Assembly: GCF_014652355.1 (NCBI RefSeq)
Contig: NZ_BMYQ01000015.1
Coordinates: forward strand, 1-64,000
Direction: 5' to 3'
DNA length: 64,000 bases
DNA from: Gemmobacter lanyuensis
GTDB taxonomy: Bacteria; Pseudomonadota; Alphaproteobacteria; Rhodobacterales; Rhodobacteraceae
Shown: positions 1 to 7,616 of the stretch, piece by piece
Layout: each line of letters opens with the position of its first letter
How positions within the stretch are numbered: the first letter of the stretch is position 1
Translations under genes and position numbers: made by a program
The notes under the pieces: model-generated
Database searches by the model: none
What the model was told of the DNA's origin: nothing
The model's input: the letters and a program-made list of their open reading frames with translations, nothing else

Positions 1-86
1 CTGAAACGCCGACACCCGAAAAACCAAAAAACAGGGAATAACTGTCGAAGTCCGGATACAAATGTTTTTGATGATTCACAACTGTA

Positions 87-116
87 AAATGCAGATGTAA
101 ATTTGGATTTGCATTT
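87..116. promoter_or_regulatory. Inverted repeat before the SorC-type regulator gene (candidate operator)
   Basis: Arms AAATGCA (87-93) and TGCATTT (110-116) form a perfect 7-base inverted repeat in an AT-rich stretch about 50 bases before the regulator start at 169. SorC-family regulators often bind next to their own gene, so an autoregulatory operator is inferred. The rest of bases 1-168 shows no gene. Confidence 0.4.
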
Positions 117-168
117 GTATTAGGTTAAGGTGAGTCGACGGCAGCAACCGGCCCTGTGGAGATGTGAC

Positions 169-1128
169 ATGACGATGGGTACCACCGAGGAAAGCGAAGC
201 CTTCCTCACCGAGGTTTGCTGGCATTACTACGTGAACGAACTTACCCAGTCCGAGGTGGCGCGGGCGATGGGGGTCACACGGCTGCGGGTGAACCGGGCG
301 CTGCAAGAGGCGCGGGCGGCGGGCATCGTGCGGGTCGAGATCACCTCACCCTTCCTGGCCCGGATCGAAATGCAGGAAGAGCTGCGCCAGAAGCTGAACC
401 TGGATGAGGTGATCTGCGCCCCGGCCAATCCCGAGGCGCATGATTACCATATGCCCGCGGGCGCAGCGCTGGCCGCCTGGCTTGAACCCGGCCTGCGTGA
501 GGGGCGCTGGCGGTCCATCGGCGTGTCCTGGGGGATGACGCTGAAAAACGCCTTCCTGCGGCTGCCCCGCATGACCTTGCCGGGGGTTGAGATCGTGTCG
601 ATGATCGGCGGCACCTCGCAGGGGGGCAGCTTCAACTCGTTCGGGATCGCCTCGGGGTTCGCGGACAAGCTGGGAGCCAGCTATTCGCTGTTCTCGGCGC
701 CGATCTATCTTTCGCCTGGCACCGACAAGGCGGGGTTCCTGTCCGAGGGGGTCTTCAAGACGCATCTCAGGAAGCTGGAAAAACTGGATCTGGCGGTGCT
801 GGTGGTCGGCGATGTGACCGACAAGTCCTTTCTGGTGTCGATGGGGCTGCCTTCGGGGATCACGGCTGACGACCTGCGCGCGGCTGGGGCGGTGGGTGAC
901 GTGCTGGGCCATTTCCTGACCGTCGACGGGGTCGAGGTCGATCATCCCATCAACCGCTGTGCGATCGGGCTTGATCTGGATTCGCTGTCGCAGGTGCCTC
1001 AATGCGTGCTGGCCGCCGCCGGGGCGCATAAGGTAGAGGCGATCATTGCCAGCTGTCGGCGTGGCGTGGTGGACACGCTGATCACCGACGACGTCACGGG
1101 CCATTTGATCCTGGATAAGCTGGGATGA
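169..1128 (+). CDS. SorC/DeoR-type sugar-binding transcriptional regulator
   Basis: A 319-residue DNA-binding regulator, predicted to sense a phosphorylated sugar or polyol. An N-terminal helix-turn-helix (about residues 24-60, with LTQSEVARAMGV and a recognition helix RLRVNRALQEA) precedes a long sugar-binding domain that ends in the typical tail GAHKVEAIIAS...VDTLITDD. A GTG at 130 is in frame, but ATG 169 is preferred because GGAGAT lies 8 bases ahead of it. The stop overlaps the start of the HAD gene (ATGA), so the two are translationally coupled. Regulator plus HAD phosphatase suggests carbohydrate or polyol use. The inducer cannot be told from sequence. Confidence 0.85.
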   Translation: MTMGTTEESEAFLTEVCWHYYVNELTQSEVARAMGVTRLRVNRALQEARAAGIVRVEITSPFLARIEMQEELRQKLNLDEVICAPANPEAHDYHMPAGAALAAWLEPGLREGRWRSIGVSWGMTLKNAFLRLPRMTLPGVEIVSMIGGTSQGGSFNSFGIASGFADKLGASYSLFSAPIYLSPGTDKAGFLSEGVFKTHLRKLEKLDLAVLVVGDVTDKSFLVSMGLPSGITADDLRAAGAVGDVLGHFLTVDGVEVDHPINRCAIGLDLDSLSQVPQCVLAAAGAHKVEAIIASCRRGVVDTLITDDVTGHLILDKLG

Positions 1129-1823
1129 TCCGGCTGGTCATTTTCGATTTCGACGGCGTCATTGCCGACAGCGAATCCATCGCGCTGGAGGAGCTGGGTC
1201 GGATTTTGGCCGAACACGGACTGCTGATGGACCAGCCCACGCTGATGGACCGGTTCCTGGGTGCCTCGCTTGCCTCAATCGTCGCGGTGCTGCAGGCAGA
1301 AACCGGTCAAGTGGTGGGTGACGCGTTCCGCCGCACATGGCACGATCGGCTTTTTGCCCGCTACCGTCGCGAATTGCTGCCGGTGCCGGGGATCGTCGGG
1401 CTGCTTGATGCGCTGGATGCCGCAGGGATCGACTATTGTATCGCATCGGGCAGTTCGCCCGGTCGTTTGGCCTTGGCACTGGATTGTCTCGGCCTTGCGG
1501 CGCGCTTTGCCAGGCGAGCCTTCAGCGCCGAGGAAGTGCCCATGGGCAAGCCCGCACCGGACCTGATGTTCCATGCCGCAGCCCGACGTGGCGTGCCGCC
1601 TGCGGACTGCCTTGTGGTCGAAGATGCGGTGGCGGGCGTCCGTGCGGCGCGTGCGGCGGGCATGCGCGTGATCGGCTTTCTGGGGGGCAGCCATCTGGCG
1701 CAGTCGCAAGACCGACAGGGACGCGCGTTGATTGCCCATGGCGCCGAGGCGCTGGTCCTTTCGCATGCCGCGCTGGCCCTGAGGATCGGCCTGAGCGAGA
1801 GCGGCCAGAAAAAACTTAGCTGA
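1125..1823 (+). CDS. HAD-superfamily phosphatase (beta-phosphoglucomutase-like)
   Basis: A 232-residue cytoplasmic HAD-IA hydrolase, probably a sugar-phosphate phosphatase or mutase. Motif I is DFDGVIADSE (nucleophile Asp and general acid Asp, residues about 8-17), followed by a helical cap domain. Motif II is the Ser of IASGSSPGR, motif III the Lys of MGKPAPD, and motif IV VVEDAVAGVRAA. All catalytic residues are present. It overlaps the regulator by four bases and has no start signal of its own, so it is expressed with it. The substrate is unknown; a polyol- or hexose-phosphate fits the context. Confidence 0.85.
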   Translation: MIRLVIFDFDGVIADSESIALEELGRILAEHGLLMDQPTLMDRFLGASLASIVAVLQAETGQVVGDAFRRTWHDRLFARYRRELLPVPGIVGLLDALDAAGIDYCIASGSSPGRLALALDCLGLAARFARRAFSAEEVPMGKPAPDLMFHAAARRGVPPADCLVVEDAVAGVRAARAAGMRVIGFLGGSHLAQSQDRQGRALIAHGAEALVLSHAALALRIGLSESGQKKLS

Positions 1824-1838
1824 TCGGCAAAGTTTTCC

Positions 1839-1866
1839 TTGCCCGGCATCTCGGCCCGCGTATAGT
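1839..1866 (+). promoter_or_regulatory. Sigma-70-like promoter placing the ArsR mRNA start at the ATG
   Basis: TTGCCC (1839-1844), a 16-base spacer and TATAGT (1861-1866) resemble -35 and -10 elements. Transcription would begin around 1872-1874, right at the ATG, and no Shine-Dalgarno sequence is visible. A leaderless mRNA is therefore inferred. Confidence 0.5.
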
Positions 1867-1873
1867 TAGCTGT

Positions 1874-2224
1874 ATGGCTAAGCATGAGCCCGATCTTTCG
1901 CTGATCTTTCACGCGCTCTCCGATCCGACGCGGCGCATGATGCTGGCGCGTCTGGCCCAGGGGCCGGCGCCTGTGACGGAACTTGCCGCGCCGACCGGCC
2001 TGCGCCTGCCCACCGTGCTGCGCCATCTTGCGGTGCTGGAAGAGGCGGGTCTGATCTCGACGGCAAAGGACGGTCGTGTCCGATCCTGCGTCATTATCCC
2101 CGAGGCATTGGCCCCGGTTCAGACATGGCTCGATGCGCAGCGTCACATTTGGGAGGTGCGCCTCGACCGCTTTGACGATTATGTCATGACCCTGATGAAG
2201 GAACGCGCCAATGATGACCCTTGA
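1874..2224 (+). CDS. ArsR-family winged-helix repressor
   Basis: A 116-residue repressor. FHALSDPTRRMMLARLAQGP is the hallmark first helix pair of ArsR regulators, followed by the recognition helix in LPTVLRHLAVLEEAGLI and a wing with a DGR turn. No metal-binding ELCVCDL motif is present, so it belongs to the non-metal group that is usually encoded beside SRPBCC (AHSA1) proteins, as here. It overlaps the next gene by 14 bases. It probably represses its own three-gene operon; the ligand is unknown. Confidence 0.85.
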   Translation: MAKHEPDLSLIFHALSDPTRRMMLARLAQGPAPVTELAAPTGLRLPTVLRHLAVLEEAGLISTAKDGRVRSCVIIPEALAPVQTWLDAQRHIWEVRLDRFDDYVMTLMKERANDDP

Positions 2225-2690
2225 TCTCGATCCTGAAACCGACCTGAGCTTTACCCGCCTGCTTGCCGTCCCGCGGGCGCTGGTCTGGGAATGCTGGACC
2301 CGTCCCGAACATATCCCGCATTTCTTTATCCCCGCGCCGAACAAGGTGACGGCGGTTGATCTGGACCTGCGGGTCGGTGGGCGCTTCAATACGGTCTTTG
2401 ACGTGGACGGGCAGCAGATGGACAACCGCGGCGTCTACCTTGAGGTCGTGTCGCAGGAACGGCTTGTCTTTACCGATGCCTATACCGAGGGCTGGAAACC
2501 CGTGCCCGAGCCTTTCATGACGGCCATCCTTCTGCTGTCGGATGCGCCCGAAGGCGGTACCACCTATACTGCCATCGCCCGTCACCGGACCCCCGAGACG
2601 CGCAAGGCCCATGCCGACATGGGATTTTTTGAGGGTTGGGGTACGGTCGCAACCCAGCTTGAAAGCTATGCCAAGGGCTTGATCCGATGA
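2211..2690 (+). CDS. SRPBCC (AHSA1/START-like) domain protein
   Basis: A 159-residue single-domain protein of the SRPBCC helix-grip fold. The AHSA1 signature is visible in the segment ALVWECWTRPEHI, then WRVGG-type VGGRFNT and the C-terminal helix GTVATQLESYAKG. It starts inside the 3' end of the ArsR gene and its stop overlaps the next start (ATGA), so all three genes form one operon. These proteins bind hydrophobic ligands or act as small-molecule hydrolases; the actual role here is not known. Confidence 0.8.
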   Translation: MMTLDLDPETDLSFTRLLAVPRALVWECWTRPEHIPHFFIPAPNKVTAVDLDLRVGGRFNTVFDVDGQQMDNRGVYLEVVSQERLVFTDAYTEGWKPVPEPFMTAILLLSDAPEGGTTYTAIARHRTPETRKAHADMGFFEGWGTVATQLESYAKGLIR

Positions 2691-3559
2691 CCGCGTTTGC
2701 CACGCTGACCTTTGACCGCCAGATTGCGGCCCCGCCCGAAACGGTCTGGCAGGTCTGGACTGCGCCGGCCGCCCGTGCGGTCTGGGCCGCGCCCACAGCC
2801 GATACAGCTGTCGAGGTGCTGGAGACCGATCCCCGCCGGGGTGGCCGCGAAATCTCGCTCTGTCATGCGCCGGGGGGTGAAACCTATCGTTGCGAGGTGA
2901 CATGGCTGGATCTGCAACCCGCCTTGCGCAGCAGCTGCGCCGAGGTGGTGTCGAGCGAGGGCCAGACCCTGTCCACCGCCCTTGTGACGGCAGAGCTGGC
3001 GCCCGCGCCAGCGGGCACCGACCTGCGGGTGACGGTGCAGCTTGCCTCGGTCGGTCAGGACATGCAGGCGGGCTATCGTGAGGGGTTCGAAGCAGGAGTG
3101 ACAGGCTTGGCACAGGTTGCCGAGCGCAGCATGGTGATCCAGCGCCGCATCCGGGCACCGCGCCATCTGGTCTGGGGGGCCTGGGTCAATTCGGAACGGT
3201 TGCCGCAATGGTGGGGACCGGACGGGTTTTCCTGCCGGACAACGCGGATCGACCTGCGCAGCGGGGGCGAATGGGTTTTTGACATGATCGCACCCGATGG
3301 GACGGTCTTTCCCAATCACCACCGCTACTCCGAAATCTCTCCGCAGGATCGGATCTGTTATACCCTGCATTGGGGAGAGAACGGCCCCAAACATGCCGAT
3401 GCCTGGGCGAGTTTCGAAGATACCGAGGACGGAACGCTTGTAACCCTCGGGATGGTGTTTTCGACTGCCGGGGAATACGCCGAGGCGCGGGGCTTTGGCG
3501 CGGTCGAGCTTGGCCTGCAGACGCTTGGCAAACTGGCGCGCGCCGCCGGGGCCGACTGA
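2687..3559 (+). CDS. Tandem two-domain SRPBCC (AHSA1-like) protein
   Basis: A 290-residue protein with two consecutive SRPBCC domains. The first (about 1-135) starts with FDRQIAAPPETVWQVWT. The second (about 145-285) starts with RRIRAPRHLVWGAWVNSERLPQWWGP, the classical AHSA1 motif, and ends in a helix with ELGLQTLGKL. The first copy is more divergent: its PxWW-like motif is lost (RAVWAAPTA). The gene overlaps its upstream neighbour by four bases and ends four bases from the convergent receiver gene. Function unknown; probably works with the 159-residue paralogue. Confidence 0.75.
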   Translation: MTAFATLTFDRQIAAPPETVWQVWTAPAARAVWAAPTADTAVEVLETDPRRGGREISLCHAPGGETYRCEVTWLDLQPALRSSCAEVVSSEGQTLSTALVTAELAPAPAGTDLRVTVQLASVGQDMQAGYREGFEAGVTGLAQVAERSMVIQRRIRAPRHLVWGAWVNSERLPQWWGPDGFSCRTTRIDLRSGGEWVFDMIAPDGTVFPNHHRYSEISPQDRICYTLHWGENGPKHADAWASFEDTEDGTLVTLGMVFSTAGEYAEARGFGAVELGLQTLGKLARAAGAD

Positions 3560-3563
3560 GCGG

Positions 3564-4133
3564 TCAGTTCAAAAGGTCGCGGCCGCGATCCTGCAGGGCC
3601 TGCGCCATCAGGGCATGCAGCCAGGCCGCGACCGACGACACCTGCGACAGCGGGCGCGGATGATCGAGCGCCAGCTGCAGCGCCGCTTCGACAAGGCGGT
3701 CGGCGGCATTGGCATCGGCCATCATCAGGCGGGCGGAAAGGCGCAGCCAGGGCAGCATCGCCTCGATCGTCAATTCGGCGCGGCCCAGTTCCTGCAGCAC
3801 GACTTCCAGCGTCTCATTCCCCGCCACCGGTTTTTCCAGCCGATGCACATCAGCAAAGCGCAGGGGGATCTGTGACAGGTCCAGCGCGGAATAGAAGACG
3901 AACGGGACCCGCGACCGGCGCAGCTGATCGGCAAGATCGAAAACCTGCTCGCCCCGAAGATCGAGGCCCAGGATCGCCAGATCGGCCCCCGGTGCCTGCC
4001 GTTCGGCGGCCGCCAATGTCAGGCACGGACCCAGCACGATGGCCCTAGCGCTTCGGAAATGTTCTGCAAGCTGCTGCGCCGACAGAAGGTTGTCTTCGGC
4101 GATGAGAATACGCCGGCCAGCCAGTTGCTGCAT
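3564..4133 (-). CDS. Degenerate receiver domain fused to a sigma-region-2-like domain (reversed PhyR-like architecture)
   Basis: A 189-residue protein. Residues 7-118 are a CheY-like receiver with acidic pair E13-D14, a Ser (82) at the Thr switch position and the conserved Lys (101). The phosphoacceptor position is Gly56 (AILGLDLRG instead of ...LD...), with an Asp two residues on. Residues 125-185 (LPWLRLSARLMM...ADRLVEAALQLAL...AAWLHALM) align without a gap to sigma region 2 of the EcfG encoded at 19637-20179; I count about 16 identities in 55. PhyR has the opposite order (sigma-like first, receiver last) plus a region-4-like part, which is absent here. ATG 4133 is preferred over an upstream in-frame start because AAAGGAA lies just ahead of it. 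Possible role, inferred: binding NepR or another anti-sigma factor. Confidence 0.7.
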   Translation of the reverse strand: MQQLAGRRILIAEDNLLSAQQLAEHFRSARAIVLGPCLTLAAAERQAPGADLAILGLDLRGEQVFDLADQLRRSRVPFVFYSALDLSQIPLRFADVHRLEKPVAGNETLEVVLQELGRAELTIEAMLPWLRLSARLMMADANAADRLVEAALQLALDHPRPLSQVSSVAAWLHALMAQALQDRGRDLLN

Positions 4134-4329
4134 CCGTCGTTCCTTTCCGTTCAAAGGGCGGGGCGCGGTCAACCTGCGGCCCCCGGTGAAGCAAATATCT
4201 TTGGGCAGATGGTGACGCTGGCAATATGGGCCGGTGGGGGTGAAACCACAACCTTTGGGTGATCCGGGCGGCTGGTTTCCGCGTATATGCGCTCTTCGTT
4301 TTCTGCGCCTGCGCTGTGGCGATGCTGCG

Positions 4330-4354
4330 GGAACAAAATGGCCGGTGGGCGATT
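4330..4354 (+). promoter_or_regulatory. Weak EcfG-like promoter before glgC
   Basis: GGAAC (4330-4334) followed after 16 bases by GATT (4351-4354), 28 bases before the glgC start. Spacing and distance resemble the stress promoters at 8.7-23.8 kb, but the -10 element is off consensus (GATT rather than CGTT/GGTT). Confidence 0.3.
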
Positions 4355-4381
4355 ACCTCTTTGTCGCAAAGGAGGCATCGC

Positions 4382-5494
4382 ATGCAATCGCAGACTTCCC
4401 CTACCTTCTGTGTTCTACTCGCCGGTGGCCAAGGGTCGAGGTTGCATGAGCTGACCGCGATGGATTGCAAGCCGGCTGTTCCCTTTGCCGGGGCCCGGCT
4501 GGTGGATTTCACCATGGCCAATGCGGCGCGGTCGGGGCTTCGGCAGATGCTGGTCGCCCTACAGTATCGCCCCCAGCTTTTGGCCCGCCATCTGCGGGCG
4601 GTCTGGGGGCCGCAATTCCCCGCAGGGCTGGCGCTGTACGACGGGATGTCGGTGCAGCCGGGGGGCTATCGGGGCACTGCCGATGCCGTGCGGGCGCATC
4701 TGCCCGATCTGACCGCCAGCGGCGCGGATGAGGTTCTCGTCCTATCGGCTGATCATGTCTATCAGATGGATTACCGCGCCATGCTGCATCGCCACCGCGA
4801 AAGCGGCGCAAAGCTGACGGTCGCGGTGGATGAAATCCCCTTGGCGCAGGCCGGGCGTTTCGGCGTTTTGACCGCGGATGCGGCAGGGCGTGTCACGGCC
4901 TTTGACGAAAAGCCGCGCCATCCCCAGCCCATTGCCGACCGCCCCACCCATGCGCTGGTCAGCATGGGGATCTATGTGATCGACCGGCTCTGGCTGAGTG
5001 ACCTGCTCCGTCGTACCGACATGGATGACTTCGGTCAGGACGTCCTGCCCGAGGCGGTGGCGCAGGGGGTGGTGCAGGTTCATCGCACCGGGGCCGACTT
5101 TTACTGGCGCGATGTGGGCACGCTGGACAGTTACCGACTGGCCCAGCTGGATTTTCTTGCGACCGGAACACCGCCCCTTCTTGTGCCCGCCTCTGCACAT
5201 CTGCCGGGGCGCGAGGTGCGCCGTGCGGCCGGGCAGGGGAATGTCCTTTTGCCCGGGGCGCATCTGGGGCGGCGGGCACGGGTGCGTCAGACCATTCTGG
5301 CGCCCGGCGCGATGATCCCCGACGGGATGGTCATCGGTGAGGATCCCGACGAAGACCGCCGCTGGTTCCGTGTGACTCCTGGTGGAACAGTGCTGGTCAC
5401 GCAGTCCATGTTGGCCCGGCGACGCGCCGAACAGCAGCGGCCCTGCCAGCTGCCTTTCTATCCGTTGTCCACGGCGCAAACGCAGGGAAGCTGA
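4382..5494 (+). CDS. glgC: Glucose-1-phosphate adenylyltransferase (ADP-glucose pyrophosphorylase)
   Basis: Makes ADP-glucose from ATP and glucose-1-phosphate, the committed step of glycogen synthesis. The N-terminal nucleotide-binding motif LLAGGQGSRLHELT lacks only the usual R of KPA-type loops and is followed by DCKPAVPFAG. The sugar-phosphate site motifs GTADAVR, LSADHVYQMDY and FDEKP are present, and a left-handed beta-helix tail ends in DEDRRWFRVTPGG. At 370 residues it is shorter than the usual 420 or so. ATG 4382 is chosen over upstream in-frame codons because GGAGG precedes it. The stop lies one base before the glgX start. Confidence 0.9.
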   Translation: MQSQTSPTFCVLLAGGQGSRLHELTAMDCKPAVPFAGARLVDFTMANAARSGLRQMLVALQYRPQLLARHLRAVWGPQFPAGLALYDGMSVQPGGYRGTADAVRAHLPDLTASGADEVLVLSADHVYQMDYRAMLHRHRESGAKLTVAVDEIPLAQAGRFGVLTADAAGRVTAFDEKPRHPQPIADRPTHALVSMGIYVIDRLWLSDLLRRTDMDDFGQDVLPEAVAQGVVQVHRTGADFYWRDVGTLDSYRLAQLDFLATGTPPLLVPASAHLPGREVRRAAGQGNVLLPGAHLGRRARVRQTILAPGAMIPDGMVIGEDPDEDRRWFRVTPGGTVLVTQSMLARRRAEQQRPCQLPFYPLSTAQTQGS

Positions 5495-5495
5495 A

Positions 5496-7553
5496 ATGGA
5501 TGGCACCCATCTGCCCCGCAGCTTTGATCGGGCGCGCAGTTCCAACCATACCATCGGCGCAGAATACGACGGGGAGGGCACGAATTTCGCGCTCTTCTCC
5601 GATCATGCCGAACGGGTGGAGCTGGTGCTTTTTGATGACAGCGGCACCCATCAGACCTTTTCCGCCGATCTGCCGGATATGGCGGGCGGCATCTGGCATG
5701 GCTATCTGCGGGGAGTCGGGCCCGGAACGCGATACGGCTATCGCGTCCATGGTCCTTGGGCGCCGGAAGAGGGCCACCGCTTCAACCCGGCCAAGCTGCT
5801 GCTTGATCCCAATGCCCGCGAAATCAGCGGCGATCTGATCTGGGACGATGCTCTGTTCGGATATGTCATCGGGCAGGATGATCTGACGCGCGATGCCCGG
5901 GACAGTGCACCCTTCATGCCGAAATCGGTGGTCAGTGATCCGACCTTCGACTGGGAGGCCGACCGCGCCCTGTGCCACCCCTGGGAACAGACCGTGATCT
6001 ACGAGGCGCATCTGCGCGGCCTGACCATGCTTCACCCCGATGTGCCCGAGGCTGCGCGCGGCACCTTTTCCGGACTGGGGTCCGATGCGGTGATTGCCCA
6101 TCTGAAAGACCTTGGGGTCACGACGGTCGAGCTTTTGCCGGTTCATGCCTTTGTGCAGGATCGCCATCTGCTGCAAAAGGGGCTGCGGAATTATTGGGGC
6201 TATAATACGCTTTCCTTCTTTGCCCCGCATGCGGCCTATCTGAGAACGGGTCAGGTGCGCGAGATGAAGGCTGCGATCAAGCGGCTGCATGCTGCCGGAA
6301 TCGAGGTGATCCTCGATGTGGTCTACAACCACACCGCCGAGGGCAATGAACAGGGGCCGACCCTATCGTTCCGGGGGATCGACAATGCCTCATACTATAT
6401 GCTGATGCCGGAGCGGCGCTATTGCTATGATCCGACGGGCACGGGAAACGGCCTTGATCTTGCACATCCGATGGTCATGCGGATGGTGCTTGATAGTCTG
6501 CGTTACTGGGTGCAGGCCATGCATGTCGACGGATTCCGCTTTGATCTGGCCTCGACCCTCGGGCGGGGGCCGACAGGGTTCGACCAGCGCGCGGCCTTCT
6601 TCGCAACCGTCCTGCAAGACCCGGTGCTGAGCCGCGTCAAACTGATCGCGGAACCCTGGGATATCGGCACCGGCGGGTATCAGCTTGGGGGCTTTCCCTG
6701 GCCGTTCCGCGAATGGAACGACAAGTGCCGTGATGATCTGCGCAAGTTCTGGCGCGGGGACCAGGGCATGGTGCCCCGCCTGTCGCAGCGGCTGGCGGGG
6801 TCGCCGGTCCAATTCGACCATTCCCACCGCCCCGCGACCAGTTCCGTGAATTTCATCGCCGCCCATGACGGGTTCACCCTGTGGGATCTGCTGTCTTATG
6901 ACGCGCCCCGCAATGCGGCCAATGGTGAAGATGGTGCCGATGGTCACGGGGCGAATTACTCCGACAGCATGGGGGTCGAAGGCGAAACCGACGATGCGGA
7001 TCTGACTGCGCGTCGGCTGCGTCGGGCCAAGGCCATGCTGGCAACGCTGGTGCTGTCACAGGGGGTACCGATGGTGCAGGCAGGCGATGAATTCGGCCGC
7101 AGTCAGGATGGCAACAACAATGCCTACTGCCAGGATAACGACATCAGTTGGCTGCATTGGGACAGGATGCGCCATGAGCTTGTCGCCGCGCTGCGGGATC
7201 TGCTGGCCTTCCGGGCCGGGGCAGGCGAAAGCCTGGCGCATCCGCGCTTTGGCCGCGATGATGACGAAGGTCGCCCCAAGCTCCGCTGGCTTCATCCCAG
7301 AGGCGAGGGCATGTCCGAGGCCGACTGGCAGGACGAGGCGCTGCATCTTTTGGGGCTGGAGCTTGATCACCCGCAGCGCGGCCGCATCCTGATGCTGTTC
7401 AATGCGGCCGGCGATGCCGAATTTGCCCTGCCTGCGGGCGACTGGCAGCATGTGATCGACACGGCGGCCGATCCCGTGTCCTGTGATGCCACCTTTGCAG
7501 GAACCCTGTTCCTGCCGCGGCAAAGCGTTCAGGTCTTGCTGTCCCGGCTCTGA
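5496..7553 (+). CDS. glgX: Glycogen debranching enzyme GlgX (GH13)
   Basis: A 685-residue cytoplasmic isoamylase-type debranching enzyme that trims phosphorylase-limit dextrins from glycogen. An N-terminal CBM48 domain (about residues 20-110, GAEYDGEGTNFALFSDHAE) precedes the GH13 barrel. Catalytic regions: DVVYNHTAEG (I), GFRFDLAST with the nucleophile Asp (II), AEPWDIG with the acid Glu (III) and FIAAHDGFTL (IV). ATG 5496 is one base after the glgC stop and has AGGGAAG ahead of it. Synthesis (glgC) and breakdown (glgX) genes are thus in one operon; glgA, glgB and glgP are not in the window. Confidence 0.93.
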   Translation: MDGTHLPRSFDRARSSNHTIGAEYDGEGTNFALFSDHAERVELVLFDDSGTHQTFSADLPDMAGGIWHGYLRGVGPGTRYGYRVHGPWAPEEGHRFNPAKLLLDPNAREISGDLIWDDALFGYVIGQDDLTRDARDSAPFMPKSVVSDPTFDWEADRALCHPWEQTVIYEAHLRGLTMLHPDVPEAARGTFSGLGSDAVIAHLKDLGVTTVELLPVHAFVQDRHLLQKGLRNYWGYNTLSFFAPHAAYLRTGQVREMKAAIKRLHAAGIEVILDVVYNHTAEGNEQGPTLSFRGIDNASYYMLMPERRYCYDPTGTGNGLDLAHPMVMRMVLDSLRYWVQAMHVDGFRFDLASTLGRGPTGFDQRAAFFATVLQDPVLSRVKLIAEPWDIGTGGYQLGGFPWPFREWNDKCRDDLRKFWRGDQGMVPRLSQRLAGSPVQFDHSHRPATSSVNFIAAHDGFTLWDLLSYDAPRNAANGEDGADGHGANYSDSMGVEGETDDADLTARRLRRAKAMLATLVLSQGVPMVQAGDEFGRSQDGNNNAYCQDNDISWLHWDRMRHELVAALRDLLAFRAGAGESLAHPRFGRDDDEGRPKLRWLHPRGEGMSEADWQDEALHLLGLELDHPQRGRILMLFNAAGDAEFALPAGDWQHVIDTAADPVSCDATFAGTLFLPRQSVQVLLSRL

Positions 7554-7570
7554 TTGCGGTGGACAAACGG

Positions 7571-7602
7571 AAAGGGCGCATCCCGCAAGGGATGCGCCCT
7601 TT
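7571..7602. terminator. Bidirectional Rho-independent terminator between glgX and the 7617 gene
   Basis: A perfect 14-base stem (AAAGGGCGCATCCC / GGGATGCGCCCTTT) with a GCAA tetraloop. The A-run and T-run at the stem ends suit both convergent genes. Confidence 0.85.
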
Positions 7603-7616
7603 GCCTTACCTATCGG

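Noticed and set aside
346-1104. Long minus-strand open frame opposite the SorC regulator
   Set aside because: It is the shadow of a GC-rich coding strand: Arg/Gly/His-rich with no known motif or start signal, and the plus strand encodes a clear family.
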